Source: Pedobacter metabolipauper (lineage in GTDB: Bacteria; Bacteroidota; Bacteroidia; Sphingobacteriales; Sphingobacteriaceae). Taken from it: a stretch of 64,000 bases of DNA. This document shows, piece by piece, positions 9,234-18,180 of this stretch (positions are counted from its first letter, which is position 1; every line of letters begins with the position of its first letter). The position numbers and the translations under genes were made by a program. A model generated the notes under the pieces. It was not told where the DNA came from, searched no databases, and saw only the letters and a program-made list of their open reading frames with translations. The stretch covers positions 621,601 to 685,600 of the forward strand of contig NZ_SNYC01000003.1 of assembly GCF_004362715.1 (NCBI RefSeq). The letters run 5' to 3'.

Positions 9234-9644
9234 ATGAAACGTAACGCAACAGCCATTTGGAATGGCACCATTAAAGAAGGATCTGGGAATTTAACTACCG
9301 ACAGCAAAGTTCTGGACCACACCCAATATTCTTTTAACAGCAGGTTTGCTGATGGAATTGGTACAAACCCTGAAGAACTAATGGCTGCCGCCCATGCCGG
9401 ATGTTTTACCATGAAATTGAGCCTTGACCTTACTGAAGCCGGCTTTACACCAACCTCATTAGAAACCAAAGGAACTGTTTCTTTGGATAATGGTGTAATT
9501 ACCAGTTCTCATCTCGAATTAAAAGCAGATATTCCAGGAATTGAAGAAGATCAGTTTCAGGAAATTGCTGCCGGTGCTAAAGCAAATTGTCCGGTTAGTA
9601 AAGCTTATAGTGTTGACATTAGTCTTACCGCTACATTGGTATAG
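9234..9644 (+). CDS. osmC: OsmC/Ohr-family peroxiredoxin
   Basis: The 136-residue protein has the two conserved cysteines of OsmC-type hydroperoxide reductases: the peroxidatic Cys in AAHAGCFTMK (about 57) and the second in KANCPVSKAY (about 119). NPEELMAAAHAGC is diagnostic of the OsmC rather than the Ohr subgroup. It reduces organic hydroperoxides in the cytoplasm. It follows the AsmA gene by 10 bases and is ended by a hairpin plus T-run. Confidence 0.9.
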   Translation: MKRNATAIWNGTIKEGSGNLTTDSKVLDHTQYSFNSRFADGIGTNPEELMAAAHAGCFTMKLSLDLTEAGFTPTSLETKGTVSLDNGVITSSHLELKADIPGIEEDQFQEIAAGAKANCPVSKAYSVDISLTATLV

Positions 9645-9680
9645 TTGATTGATTTGTAAAAATCGTCTAATCAAGATTTA

Positions 9681-9824
9681 TCATTGAATAATCTCCGAAG
9701 ACCTCTGTGTTGCTACAGGATTTTTCGGAGATTTCTTTTTGATGTAATTCCTGCCCGATCCAGTTTTAATATCCACTATTTTCTTGCTTTGATCAACTTC
9801 CTCAGCAATCAGTTTCATTGACAT
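9681..9824 (-). CDS. possible 47-residue basic small protein
   Basis: A frame from ATG at 9824 reads MSMKLIAEEVDQSKKIVDIK and continues to ...PVATQRSSEIIQ. It is Lys-rich with a plausible amino-acid mix, and an AGGA lies about 13 bases upstream. It is antisense to the end of the osmC transcript, and the osmC terminator hairpin falls inside its 3' part, which weakens the case. No homologue is recognised. It may be chance. Confidence 0.25.
   Translation of the reverse strand: MSMKLIAEEVDQSKKIVDIKTGSGRNYIKKKSPKNPVATQRSSEIIQ
9690..9740 (+). terminator. terminator after osmC
   Basis: Inverted repeat AATCTCCGAA (9690-9699) / TTCGGAGATT (9724-9733) with an inner CTGT/ACAG pairing in the loop, followed by a T-rich run (TTTCTTTTT overlap). 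It is a good rho-independent terminator for osmC. Confidence 0.65.
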
Positions 9825-10008
9825 TATACCATCATATTCCTAAAAGTTTTAACTATTCTGTTATTGCAGCAGGTGATTTGTCGCCATGCATTAAAAAAAA
9901 CATAAATATTCTTTATTAAATTATTTTTTGTAAAAACATGTTCTTAATAACGGGTTAATTTATTTATTTTAGGATTTTAATACCAGCTATCATACGTTCC
10001 AAATATAA
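9825..10008 (+). other. AT-rich leader region upstream of proB
   Basis: This is the remaining part of the osmC-proB gap. It is strongly AT-rich (runs of A and T around 9890-9975) and presumably holds the proB promoter, but no box matches the TAnnTTTG consensus exactly. No RNA structure or gene was recognised. Confidence 0.4.
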
Positions 10009-11037
10009 ATGTCTAAATCTATACTTGTTTTAAAATTGGGCTCAGCCTCCATCACGACGCCGCAGGGCGAAATTGATGAGGCCATTATAGCTGATATTAC
10101 CAGGCAGGTTTCTGCGCTGGCTGCTGATCATCACCTCATACTTGTTTCTTCCGGTGCCGTTGCTGCAGGAAAAAAATTCATTACCAATTATAAAGGCAAG
10201 ATGGCCGAACGTAAGGCCGCTGCAGCTATTGGAAATCCATTGCTTTTAAATACCTATTCCAAACATTTTAAACCTTACCATATTTCTATTGCCCAAAGTT
10301 TGTGCGAACGTCAGCATTTCTCTAACCGGATGCAGTTTCTACAGCTCAAAGAGACCTATGAAGAACTATGGAAAAATGGCATTATACCTATTGCCAATGA
10401 AAATGATGTGGTTAGTAATGTAGAGCTGAAGTTTTCTGACAATGATGAGCTGGCTACCTTACTGGGTGTGGGCTTTGGGGCTTCACTGATTTTGTTAGGC
10501 ACTTCGGTTCCAGGAGTTTTGGATAAAGAAGGGAATGTGATCCCGAACATCGCATCGATCAACAATGATATCTTTTCATTAGCCAATAAGAACACGTCGG
10601 AAGTGGGGTTGGGAGGGATGACCTCAAAGTTGACTTTCGCGCACCTGGCATCCTCCATGGGTATTAAAGTTGTTATATTTGGTATTCGTACTCCTGATGG
10701 AATACTAAAAGCAGTTTTGGAAGAAACCGGAACGGTGTGCGAACCCAGAAAGTGTTCTATATCTTCAAGAAACAAATGGCTGGCCAGCGGGAGTTTGGTT
10801 ACCGGGCGGCTGATGGTTGATGAGGGTGCATGCGAAGCCATCAGAAATAGAAAAAGTCTGCTTGCTGTGGGTGTTCTTTCCATTGAAGCAGATTTTTCAA
10901 GCGGAGAGATCTTTGAGATCATCAACGGACAAAATAACATAGTGGCCGTAGCAAGGGCTAAAGCATCGTCTGCTTTAATTCATTCTAAAGCCCATAACCT
11001 CGAAATAGCGAATGCCAATGATATTGTTGTTTTATAA
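10009..11037 (+). CDS. proB: glutamate 5-kinase
   Basis: This enzyme phosphorylates glutamate to gamma-glutamyl phosphate, the first step of proline synthesis. The 342-residue protein has an amino-acid-kinase fold: N-terminal LVLKLGSASI, LILVSSGAVAAGKK, PIANENDVV, FSDNDELATLLG, and GLGGMTSKLTFA. A C-terminal PUA-like domain follows from about residue 255 (SGEIFEIINGQNNIVAVARAKAS). Length fits the kinase+PUA form. proA begins 6 bases downstream. Confidence 0.93.
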   Translation: MSKSILVLKLGSASITTPQGEIDEAIIADITRQVSALAADHHLILVSSGAVAAGKKFITNYKGKMAERKAAAAIGNPLLLNTYSKHFKPYHISIAQSLCERQHFSNRMQFLQLKETYEELWKNGIIPIANENDVVSNVELKFSDNDELATLLGVGFGASLILLGTSVPGVLDKEGNVIPNIASINNDIFSLANKNTSEVGLGGMTSKLTFAHLASSMGIKVVIFGIRTPDGILKAVLEETGTVCEPRKCSISSRNKWLASGSLVTGRLMVDEGACEAIRNRKSLLAVGVLSIEADFSSGEIFEIINGQNNIVAVARAKASSALIHSKAHNLEIANANDIVVL

Positions 11038-11043
11038 CCCATC

Positions 11044-12291
11044 ATGAGTAGTATAGAGAATCAATTTATAGCTGCACAGCATGCCCGTAGTTCAATTGCC
11101 ATGCTTAGTCCTGAGGCTAAGCAAAAGGTGATTTTAGATCTTGCGGCCATTTTAGTTCAGCATACGGATGATATTATTGCAGAGAATTTAAAGGACCTGC
11201 AAAAGATGGGTGATGCCGATCCTAAAAAAGACAGACTTTTACTGAACAGCAAACGGATTGAGGATATAGCCGGCAGCCTGGAAGAGATTGCAGCACTTCC
11301 CGATCCTACAAACCGTATTCTTTCAGAAAATACTTTAAGTAACGGATTGTATATCCAAAAGAAAACAGTTCCATTGGGTGTGGTAGCCGTGATCTATGAA
11401 TCGAGGCCCAATGTAACGCTGGACGTAACGGCACTTTGCCTGAGGTCTGGAAATGTATGCTTACTGAGAGGTGGACAGGATGCCGGGCACACCAATTTAT
11501 TCCTGGTTTCTCTGATTCAAAAAGTACTGCTTGCTAACGGACTGGATATTCATGCCGTGCAGCAGCTCCCTGCAGATAGAAAGTATATGACAGAGATTCT
11601 GACCGCAGAAAAATATATCGATGTTATTATACCAAGGGGTTCTAATGAACTGATTCGCTTTGTGCGTGAGCATGCTTTAGTTCCGGTAATAGAAACGGGC
11701 GCAGGGGTATGCCATACGTATGTGGAGCAATCTGCCGATCTGGATCTGGCCGCTGCAGTTGTGCAGAATGCCAAGGTATCACGCCCATCGGTATGCAACG
11801 CCTTAGACACCATTTTGGTTGATCGTAGCGTAAGTGCTGCTTTTTTAGTAAAACTCGCTCCATTGTTATTGGAATACAACGTAGAGATCTTTGCCGATGC
11901 TGAAGCGCATCAGACACTTAAGGATGTTGATTATCCGCTTCTAAATCTTGCTGCTGCTGAAGATTATGGACGTGAGTTTTTAGATCTTAAATGCTCTGTA
12001 AAGGTTGTTGACGGAATTGATATGGCTTTGGCACACATTGCTTTGTTCTCTTCCAGACATTCTGAAGCGATCATCAGCACCGATCCTGAAAAGCAGGAAG
12101 CCTTTTTAAACCAGGTGGATGCTGCAGTAGTTTATTTAAATGCATCAACGCGCTTTACAGACGGACAAGTGTTCGGTCTTGGGGCCGAAATAGGAATATC
12201 AACTCAGAAACTTCATGCAAGGGGCCCCTTTGCATTGGAAAAACTAGTTACAGAAAAATGGATAGTAAAAGGTAACGGACAAACCAGATGA
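11044..12291 (+). CDS. proA: gamma-glutamyl phosphate reductase
   Basis: The 415-residue NADPH-dependent enzyme reduces gamma-glutamyl phosphate to glutamate semialdehyde. Family motifs are PLGVVAVIYESRPNVTLDV, LRSGNVCLLRGGQDA, IIPRGSNELIRFV, IETGAGVCHTYV with the catalytic Cys, and the C-terminal QVFGLGAEIGISTQKLHARG. It sits between proB (6 bases upstream) and a LacI-type regulator gene whose ATG overlaps its stop (ATGA). Confidence 0.95.
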   Translation: MSSIENQFIAAQHARSSIAMLSPEAKQKVILDLAAILVQHTDDIIAENLKDLQKMGDADPKKDRLLLNSKRIEDIAGSLEEIAALPDPTNRILSENTLSNGLYIQKKTVPLGVVAVIYESRPNVTLDVTALCLRSGNVCLLRGGQDAGHTNLFLVSLIQKVLLANGLDIHAVQQLPADRKYMTEILTAEKYIDVIIPRGSNELIRFVREHALVPVIETGAGVCHTYVEQSADLDLAAAVVQNAKVSRPSVCNALDTILVDRSVSAAFLVKLAPLLLEYNVEIFADAEAHQTLKDVDYPLLNLAAAEDYGREFLDLKCSVKVVDGIDMALAHIALFSSRHSEAIISTDPEKQEAFLNQVDAAVVYLNASTRFTDGQVFGLGAEIGISTQKLHARGPFALEKLVTEKWIVKGNGQTR

Positions 12292-13316
12292 AACCACCAT
12301 CAATAAAAGACATTGCAAATAAGGCCAATGTATCTATCACTACGGTCTCTTTCATATTAAACGGCAAGGCAGAAAATATGCGGATCAGCAAAGCCGTCAT
12401 AGAAAAAGTAAATGCCATTATTAAAGAAATAGGATTTAAGCCCAACCAGGTTGCACGCAGTTTAAGGACAGGAAACACCAAAACCATCGGTCTGCTGGTA
12501 GAGGATATCTCCAATCCTTTTTTTGCGAGTATTGCGAGGAAGATCGAAGATAAAGCGTATAAAAAAGGATATAAAATTAGCTATTCCAGTACGGAAAATG
12601 ATGTTTCTAAAGCCAAAGACCTGATCGAGATGTTTAAATCGAGGAAAGTTGATGCGTACATTATTGCACCCGTTCCGGGCATCGAAGATGATATCAGACA
12701 ATTACAGGCTGATGGGATCCCAGTAGTTATCTTTGACCGCCATATTCCTGATCTTGAAGTAAATTGTGTTGTGGTAGACAATTACAAGGGTACTTTTGAA
12801 GCTACTGATTACCTGATTGAACGCGGTAAGAAAAATATTGGCTTTGTTACGGTTAATGTTCAGGTTGCTGAGATGAAAGACCGTTTACTGGGCTACCAAA
12901 AGGCTCTGGAACAACACAATATTGAATTTGATGCAAGCTTATATACTGAAGTCCCTTTTGACAGCAGTGATCTGAATACGAATGCTCAGCTGGCTTTGTT
13001 ATTTAAGGAAAACCCACAGATGGATGCCGTTCTGTTTTCTACCAACTACCTGGCCATTAAAGGACTGGGAACTTTAAAGGAAATAGGGAAGTTGATGAAT
13101 GATGATTTCTGTGTAGTTGCCTATGATGATCATGATGTTTTTAAACTGCACACTCCGCCAATTAGTGTGGTAGACCAGCCCATTGAAGAGATTGCAGAAC
13201 GGGTTATTGATATTCTTTTACAGGAACTCTCTAAAGTAAACTATGGACCAGCATTGAATGTTAAAACCAATGAAGTACAAAAGGTGATTTTACTGCCCAA
13301 GTTTATTGTCAGATAA
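12288..13316 (+). CDS. LacI/GalR-family transcriptional regulator
   Basis: This 342-residue DNA-binding protein has an N-terminal helix-turn-helix (SIKDIANKANVSITTVSFIL), the hinge LKTIGLLVEDISNPFF, and a periplasmic-binding-like effector domain with YQKALEQ, DAVLFSTN and VAYDDHDVF. The start codon overlaps the proA stop by four bases, so it is very likely translated from the proBA message. That location suggests a link to proline or glutamate supply, but LacI regulators mostly sense sugars or nucleosides, so the effector is open. A terminator hairpin follows at 13454. Confidence 0.88.
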   Translation: MKPPSIKDIANKANVSITTVSFILNGKAENMRISKAVIEKVNAIIKEIGFKPNQVARSLRTGNTKTIGLLVEDISNPFFASIARKIEDKAYKKGYKISYSSTENDVSKAKDLIEMFKSRKVDAYIIAPVPGIEDDIRQLQADGIPVVIFDRHIPDLEVNCVVVDNYKGTFEATDYLIERGKKNIGFVTVNVQVAEMKDRLLGYQKALEQHNIEFDASLYTEVPFDSSDLNTNAQLALLFKENPQMDAVLFSTNYLAIKGLGTLKEIGKLMNDDFCVVAYDDHDVFKLHTPPISVVDQPIEEIAERVIDILLQELSKVNYGPALNVKTNEVQKVILLPKFIVR

Positions 13317-13453
13317 TTCTAACGTTTAAGCCGAGATCGATCTATCGTCAAAGCCCGGTCCATTTTACTGTAATTATAATTCGTTAGGATTTGTACAAGA
13401 AAGTCCGGATATAGATCAGGACATTTGGATAATGATTGGGCTCAATAAAAAAA

Positions 13454-13499
13454 TTCCGGTCAACTTAGATGAATATCTGGAAGCAGACCGGAACTTTTA
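13454..13499. terminator. bidirectional terminator between the lacI-type gene and pgm
   Basis: TTCCGGTC (13454-13461) pairs with GACCGGAA (13486-13493). It is preceded by a run of A's and followed by CTTTTAA, so it serves both convergent genes. Confidence 0.6.
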
Positions 13500-13526
13500 A
13501 TATATTGTTAAGGTTGTTTAGCGGTA

Positions 13527-15260
13527 TTAAACTTCTAAATCGCCAATTATTCCTTTAATTTTTGCGCCTAATGCCGCATCTGTTTCTTTAAAAGAGGCTC
13601 TGTCTTTTAATGGCGCATTTACACTGCAGTAAAATTTGATCTTCGGCTCAGTTCCAGATGGTCTGGCTGAAATGATGCTGCCATCTTCCGTAATAAACTG
13701 CAATACGTCAGACTTCGGCAATTCTAGTGCTGACTTTTCGCCTGAAGCCATATCGGTTTCAAAGCCCAGTTCATAGTCTTTTAGGGTTGCTATCTTAGAT
13801 CCGCCAAGTGTAGCCGGAGGGTTTACCCTGAATTTTTCCATCATGGCTTTGATCTCTTCCGCACCTGTCTTTCCTTTTTTAGTGATCGAAACCAGTTCTT
13901 CTTTATATAGGCCATACTCTACATACATGTCTAATAAGGCATCGTACAAGCTGCTTCCTTTATCTTTATAGAATGCAGTCATTTCTGCAATGAATGCACA
14001 AGAAACAATCGCATCTTTATCTCTAACCAATTCGCCAATCAGGTAACCGTAGCTTTCTTCACCACCGCCGATGAAGGTTTTCTTGCCTTGTAGTTCGGTC
14101 ATCAATTTTCCGATCCATTTAAAGCCGGTAAGGGTATTATAAAAAGTAACGTTTTTGGCTGTCGCAATGGCTTCAATCAAGTTTGACGTTACAATGGTTT
14201 TCACGATATACTGATCGCCGGTTAACTTGCCTTTTTCTTCCCAGGCACTTAGCAGGTAATTGATTAGTAAGCTGCCGGTTTGGTTTCCGTTTAGCAATAC
14301 AAATTCGCCATCGTTATTTTTAACAGCGATACCTACACGATCGGCATCCGGATCTGTAGCCAGTACCAGGTCGGCATCAATTTCCTGAGCTTTTTTTAAT
14401 GCAAGCGTCAATGCTTCTTTTTCTTCCGGATTTGGATAGACTACCGTTGGGAAATTACCATCTGGTGTACTTTGTTCTTCAACCAGGGTAAGGTTGGTAA
14501 AGCCAAATTGCGCCAGTGCTTTTGGAACCAGTGTAATTCCGGTACCATGAATGGGAGAGTATACGATCTTAAGATCTTTCTGACGGGCAATCGCTTCAGG
14601 AGAAACAGACAGCTCAGTGATCTTGTCCAAATATAATTGATCAATTTTCTCGGCAATCAGTTCAATATTATCCTTAACGCCATTAAAGTTTACCGCGTCT
14701 ATGCTTTTAATTGCGGCCACTTCATCCATTACCATCACGTCATCAGGCGCTGTAAATTGACCGCCATCAGCACCATATGCTTTATAACCATTATATTCTT
14801 TCGGATTGTGAGATGCGGTAAGCATAACCCCACTGCGGCATCCCAGTTCACGAATGGCGAAAGACAATTCTGGTGTTGGTCTGAGTGCGCTAAAGAAATA
14901 CACATATATTCCATTGGCAGAGAACACATCGGCTGTAATGCCAGCAAAATAATCTGAATTGTTCCTGCTGTCATGTGCAATGGCTACTTTGATCTCTTCG
15001 CCCGGATATTTCTTGATCAGGTAATTTGCAAGTCCCTGTGTGGCGGTACCAATGGTATATTTATTGATCCTGTTAGATCCTGCGCCCATAATGCCTCGTA
15101 AACCACCTGTACCAAACTCCAGGTTTCTGTAAAAAGAGTCTGTAAGTTCTGTAAAAGCTTCTTTATCTAATAAAGACTGGATCTCTTCTTTGGTTTGCTG
15201 GTCATAATTTCCGTTAAGCCATTCATTGATAGTGGCTAACGTGGACGTTTCTAATTGCAT
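13527..15260 (-). CDS. pgm: phosphoglucomutase/phosphomannomutase
   Basis: The 577-residue alpha-D-phosphohexomutase interconverts sugar 1- and 6-phosphates. Domain motifs in order: FGTGGLRGIMGAG, active serine loop MLTASHNPKEYNGYK (about residue 145), metal-binding DPDADRVG (about 307), sugar-binding GGGEESYGYLIG (about 405), and phosphate-binding RPSGTEPKIKFY near the C-terminus. All catalytic loops are intact. It is convergent with the LacI-type regulator and divergent from lysC. Confidence 0.93.
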   Translation of the reverse strand: MQLETSTLATINEWLNGNYDQQTKEEIQSLLDKEAFTELTDSFYRNLEFGTGGLRGIMGAGSNRINKYTIGTATQGLANYLIKKYPGEEIKVAIAHDSRNNSDYFAGITADVFSANGIYVYFFSALRPTPELSFAIRELGCRSGVMLTASHNPKEYNGYKAYGADGGQFTAPDDVMVMDEVAAIKSIDAVNFNGVKDNIELIAEKIDQLYLDKITELSVSPEAIARQKDLKIVYSPIHGTGITLVPKALAQFGFTNLTLVEEQSTPDGNFPTVVYPNPEEKEALTLALKKAQEIDADLVLATDPDADRVGIAVKNNDGEFVLLNGNQTGSLLINYLLSAWEEKGKLTGDQYIVKTIVTSNLIEAIATAKNVTFYNTLTGFKWIGKLMTELQGKKTFIGGGEESYGYLIGELVRDKDAIVSCAFIAEMTAFYKDKGSSLYDALLDMYVEYGLYKEELVSITKKGKTGAEEIKAMMEKFRVNPPATLGGSKIATLKDYELGFETDMASGEKSALELPKSDVLQFITEDGSIISARPSGTEPKIKFYCSVNAPLKDRASFKETDAALGAKIKGIIGDLEV

Positions 15261-15461
15261 ATGATGTATGTGTATTTTTTAAATCAGTTAATGGAACAAA
15301 TAAATTGCCGTGAAGTTTTGAATACGGTTGCTATTTCTTTAATTTCACGGCCTAATATAAGTATATTAACAATTTGAATAAAATTATTAATCCTTAATAA
15401 TTGGATCATTTTATAACCACAAGACCTTTAATGGTTTTACAACAATTAAATAATTAAACGA

Positions 15462-16775
15462 ATGAAGATATTAAAGTTTGGAGGAACTTCTGTAGGAAGC
15501 CCTGAGCGGATGAAAAAATTGCTGGATATCATTAATCCGGCAGAAGAACAAATTGTAGTGTTATCGGCTGTTTCCGGTACCACCAATAGTTTAGTAGAAA
15601 TTTCAGCCAAACTTTTAAAGGAAGATAAGCAGGCCGCACAGGAACTTATTGAAGCACTTCATTTAAAATACAATGACTTTGTTGCTGAGCTTTTGCCAGA
15701 GGCCGAATTTAGGGAACAAGGACAGGAAGTGGTAGATTATCATTTTAAATTTCTTGCCGGATTAACCAACGACCTGTTTACACCGATTGAAGAGAAGGTT
15801 GTATTGGCACAGGGTGAATTGTTATCTACCACTTTATATCACATCTACCTTAAATCTATAGGTGTTCCGTCGGTTTTACTTCCTGCGCTTGATTTTATGA
15901 AGATCGATGAAGACAATGAGCCTGATGTTCCTTATGCAACAACACATCTGCAGCCTTTACTGGATCAGCATAAAGACAATAAACTGTTCATTACACAGGG
16001 TTTCATTTGTCGCAACAGCTTTGGTGAGGTTGATAACTTAAGACGTGGTGGAAGCGATTATACCGCTTCATTGGTTGGTGCTGCAATATTAGCTGAAGAA
16101 GTTCAGATCTGGACGGACATTGACGGCATGCACAACAACGACCCGCGCATTGTAAAAGGTACAAAGCCCATTGCGCAATTGTCTTTTGATGAGGCTGCTG
16201 AGCTTGCTTATTTTGGGGCCAAGATCCTGCATCCGCAATCCGTTTTTCCGGCACAGAAATACAAGATCCCGGTACGTTTATTAAATACGATGGAGCCCCA
16301 GGCTGCCGGCACGGTAATCTCCACTGAAAGTGAAAAAGGTAAGATTAAGTCTATCGCTGCTAAAGACGGTATCACTGCAATTAAGATCCAGTCCAGCAGA
16401 ATGCTGCTTGCCTACGGGTTTTTAAGAAAGGTGTTCGAGATCTTTGAACGTTATAAAACGCCAATTGATATGATCACTACCTCTGAGGTAGCGGTTTCTG
16501 TAACGATTGATTACCTGGATAACCTGGATAAGATTGTGGAAGAACTGCATGCTTTTGGTTCTGTAGATATTGACACCAACCAATCTATTGTTTGTGTGGT
16601 TGGTGACTTCAGTGCAGAGAAACATGGTTATGCGGCACGGGTACTGGATTCGATCAAACATATTCCAATCCGGATGATCTCTTACGGTGGCAGCAGTTAC
16701 AACATTTCTCTTTTGATCAATACGGAAGATAAAACGGAAGCTTTAAAGAGTTTGCACAACCGCCTGTTTGAATAG
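15462..16775 (+). CDS. lysC: aspartate kinase, monofunctional
   Basis: This enzyme phosphorylates aspartate, the entry step to lysine, threonine and methionine. The 437-residue protein has N-terminal KFGGTSVGSPERM, VVLSAVSGTTN, GFICRNSFGEVDNLRRGGSDYT (read as two adjoining motifs), and C-terminal tandem ACT-type regions from about residue 300 (MITTSEVAVSVTID, VCVVGDFS), which suggests feedback control by an amino acid. No lysine riboswitch is recognisable in the 201-base upstream gap. lysA lies 204 bases downstream. Confidence 0.93.
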   Translation: MKILKFGGTSVGSPERMKKLLDIINPAEEQIVVLSAVSGTTNSLVEISAKLLKEDKQAAQELIEALHLKYNDFVAELLPEAEFREQGQEVVDYHFKFLAGLTNDLFTPIEEKVVLAQGELLSTTLYHIYLKSIGVPSVLLPALDFMKIDEDNEPDVPYATTHLQPLLDQHKDNKLFITQGFICRNSFGEVDNLRRGGSDYTASLVGAAILAEEVQIWTDIDGMHNNDPRIVKGTKPIAQLSFDEAAELAYFGAKILHPQSVFPAQKYKIPVRLLNTMEPQAAGTVISTESEKGKIKSIAAKDGITAIKIQSSRMLLAYGFLRKVFEIFERYKTPIDMITTSEVAVSVTIDYLDNLDKIVEELHAFGSVDIDTNQSIVCVVGDFSAEKHGYAARVLDSIKHIPIRMISYGGSSYNISLLINTEDKTEALKSLHNRLFE

Positions 16776-16801
16776 CATACTTTGTTTGAACAGATGCTGG
16801 A

Positions 16802-16978
16802 TCACTTTTTTCTGATCCACACAAAAATACCAATGCAGATAAAGATGAGTAGGATGAAGAACCTGATTCTCCGGTCGTACTCTTTCTTACTGATCCTGTT
16901 CCTTTTGTAATCGTAATAGTTGCCAAAGTAGATCAGGCTTAAAAAAATTAAAAAGAATATAACAAGATATTTAGACAT
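16802..16978 (-). CDS. small two-helix membrane protein, antisense between lysC and lysA
   Basis: A 58-residue frame reads from ATG at 16978. It has a hydrophobic helix (YLVIFFLIFLSLIYFG), a strongly basic central loop (KRNRISKKEYDRRIR), a second helix (FFILLIFICIGIFVWI) and a final RKK. This positive-inside hairpin topology is hard to get by chance. The start codon is one base away from the lysA start codon on the other strand, so each gene's promoter and leader must lie inside the other or in lysC. Function is unknown and no family is recognised. Confidence 0.6.
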   Translation of the reverse strand: MSKYLVIFFLIFLSLIYFGNYYDYKRNRISKKEYDRRIRFFILLIFICIGIFVWIRKK

Positions 16979-16979
16979 T

Positions 16980-18128
16980 ATGTTTTCTGATAAAGATACC
17001 GCGCACTTTGCAAATTTAGAGACTCCTTTTTATTACTATGATCTAAACTTGCTGCAAAAAACTTTAAGCACTTGTGCCGATGCTGCTAAGGTATATAATT
17101 TTCATGTGCACTATGCCATGAAAGCAAATTTCAATAACCGGGTGCTGGAGAAAATCCGTGCTACTGGCTTTGGGGCAGATTGTGTAAGCGGGGGCGAAGT
17201 GAACAAAGCCGTAGAGATTGGCTTTGAAAAGGGGCAGATTGTTTTTGCTGGCGTTGGTAAATCAGACAAAGAAATTAATGATGCCCTGGATCAGGATATC
17301 TTCTGCTTTAATGTAGAGTCTATCCAGGAGCTGGAAATTATTGATGAGCTGGCTGCTAAAAAAGGTAAGAAAACACGTGTTGCTATCCGGATCAATCCAA
17401 ATGTAGATGCCCATACCCACCATAACATTACTACCGGACTGGATGAGAATAAATTTGGGATTAACTCCTGGGATTTACCTTTATGTGCAGAGACCTTAAA
17501 GAAATGTGCAAACCTGGAGTTTATAGGGATCCATTTCCATATCGGATCTCAAATTACCAATCTGGATGTTTACAAGAATCTGTGTGTTCGCGTTAATGAG
17601 TTCGCCATTTGGTTTGAAGAGCGTGGGTTTGTAGTTAAGGTGCTAAATGTTGGTGGTGGCTTAGGCATTGATTATCACAACCCTGATGGACAGATCCCTG
17701 ATTTTCCGGCGTACTTTAAGATCTTCAATGATTTTCTGGAGGTTCGTCCTAACCAGGAGGTTCATTTCGAACTTGGCCGGGCACTGGTTGGACAATGTTC
17801 TTCATTGATCAGCAAAGTATTGTATGTTAAGAATGGCAAGAAAAAGAACTTCATCATTCTTGATGCAGGAATGACGGAGCTGATGCGCCCGGCTTTATAC
17901 CAGGCTTACCATAAAATTGAGAACATTTCTAAGTCTGCAGAAGTTGTTGTAAAGTATGATGTGGTTGGTCCCATCTGCGAAAGTACGGATTGCTTTGGTA
18001 AGGAAGTAGAGTTACCTGAAACCCTTCGCGGTGATCTGATTGCCTTGCGCAGTACCGGAGCTTATGGTGAAGTGATGGCTTCACACTATAATTTAAGAGA
18101 AAATGTAAATGTGGCTTTCAGTGACTAA
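16980..18128 (+). CDS. lysA: diaminopimelate decarboxylase
   Basis: This PLP enzyme decarboxylates meso-diaminopimelate to lysine. The 382-residue protein has the PLP lysine in HYAMKANFN (about residue 50), then HFHIGSQI, the phosphate-binding NVGGGLGIDY, ELGRALVG, and GPICESTDCFGK with the active-site Cys. It is alanine-racemase fold type III, of normal length. With lysC upstream it forms a lysine pair, either as one transcript across a 204-base gap or separately. Confidence 0.93.
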   Translation: MFSDKDTAHFANLETPFYYYDLNLLQKTLSTCADAAKVYNFHVHYAMKANFNNRVLEKIRATGFGADCVSGGEVNKAVEIGFEKGQIVFAGVGKSDKEINDALDQDIFCFNVESIQELEIIDELAAKKGKKTRVAIRINPNVDAHTHHNITTGLDENKFGINSWDLPLCAETLKKCANLEFIGIHFHIGSQITNLDVYKNLCVRVNEFAIWFEERGFVVKVLNVGGGLGIDYHNPDGQIPDFPAYFKIFNDFLEVRPNQEVHFELGRALVGQCSSLISKVLYVKNGKKKNFIILDAGMTELMRPALYQAYHKIENISKSAEVVVKYDVVGPICESTDCFGKEVELPETLRGDLIALRSTGAYGEVMASHYNLRENVNVAFSD

Positions 18129-18129
18129 T

Positions 18130-18180
18130 TTGAAGAGCGAGAGCGTTAGAGAACGTTAGAGAACGTTACTCTTCAAAAAA
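18130..18180. terminator. hairpin with tandem CGTTAGAGAA repeats after lysA
   Basis: TTGAAGAG (18130-18137) pairs with CTCTTCAA (18169-18176), followed by AAAAAAG. The loop contains the 10-base unit CGTTAGAGAA twice plus a partial third copy. The right arm overlaps the stop region of the convergent gene, so the hairpin probably terminates both. Confidence 0.5.

Noticed and set aside
15261..15461. Possible lysine riboswitch before lysC
   Set aside because: No conserved core motifs or stacked helices of that class are visible in the 201-base gap.
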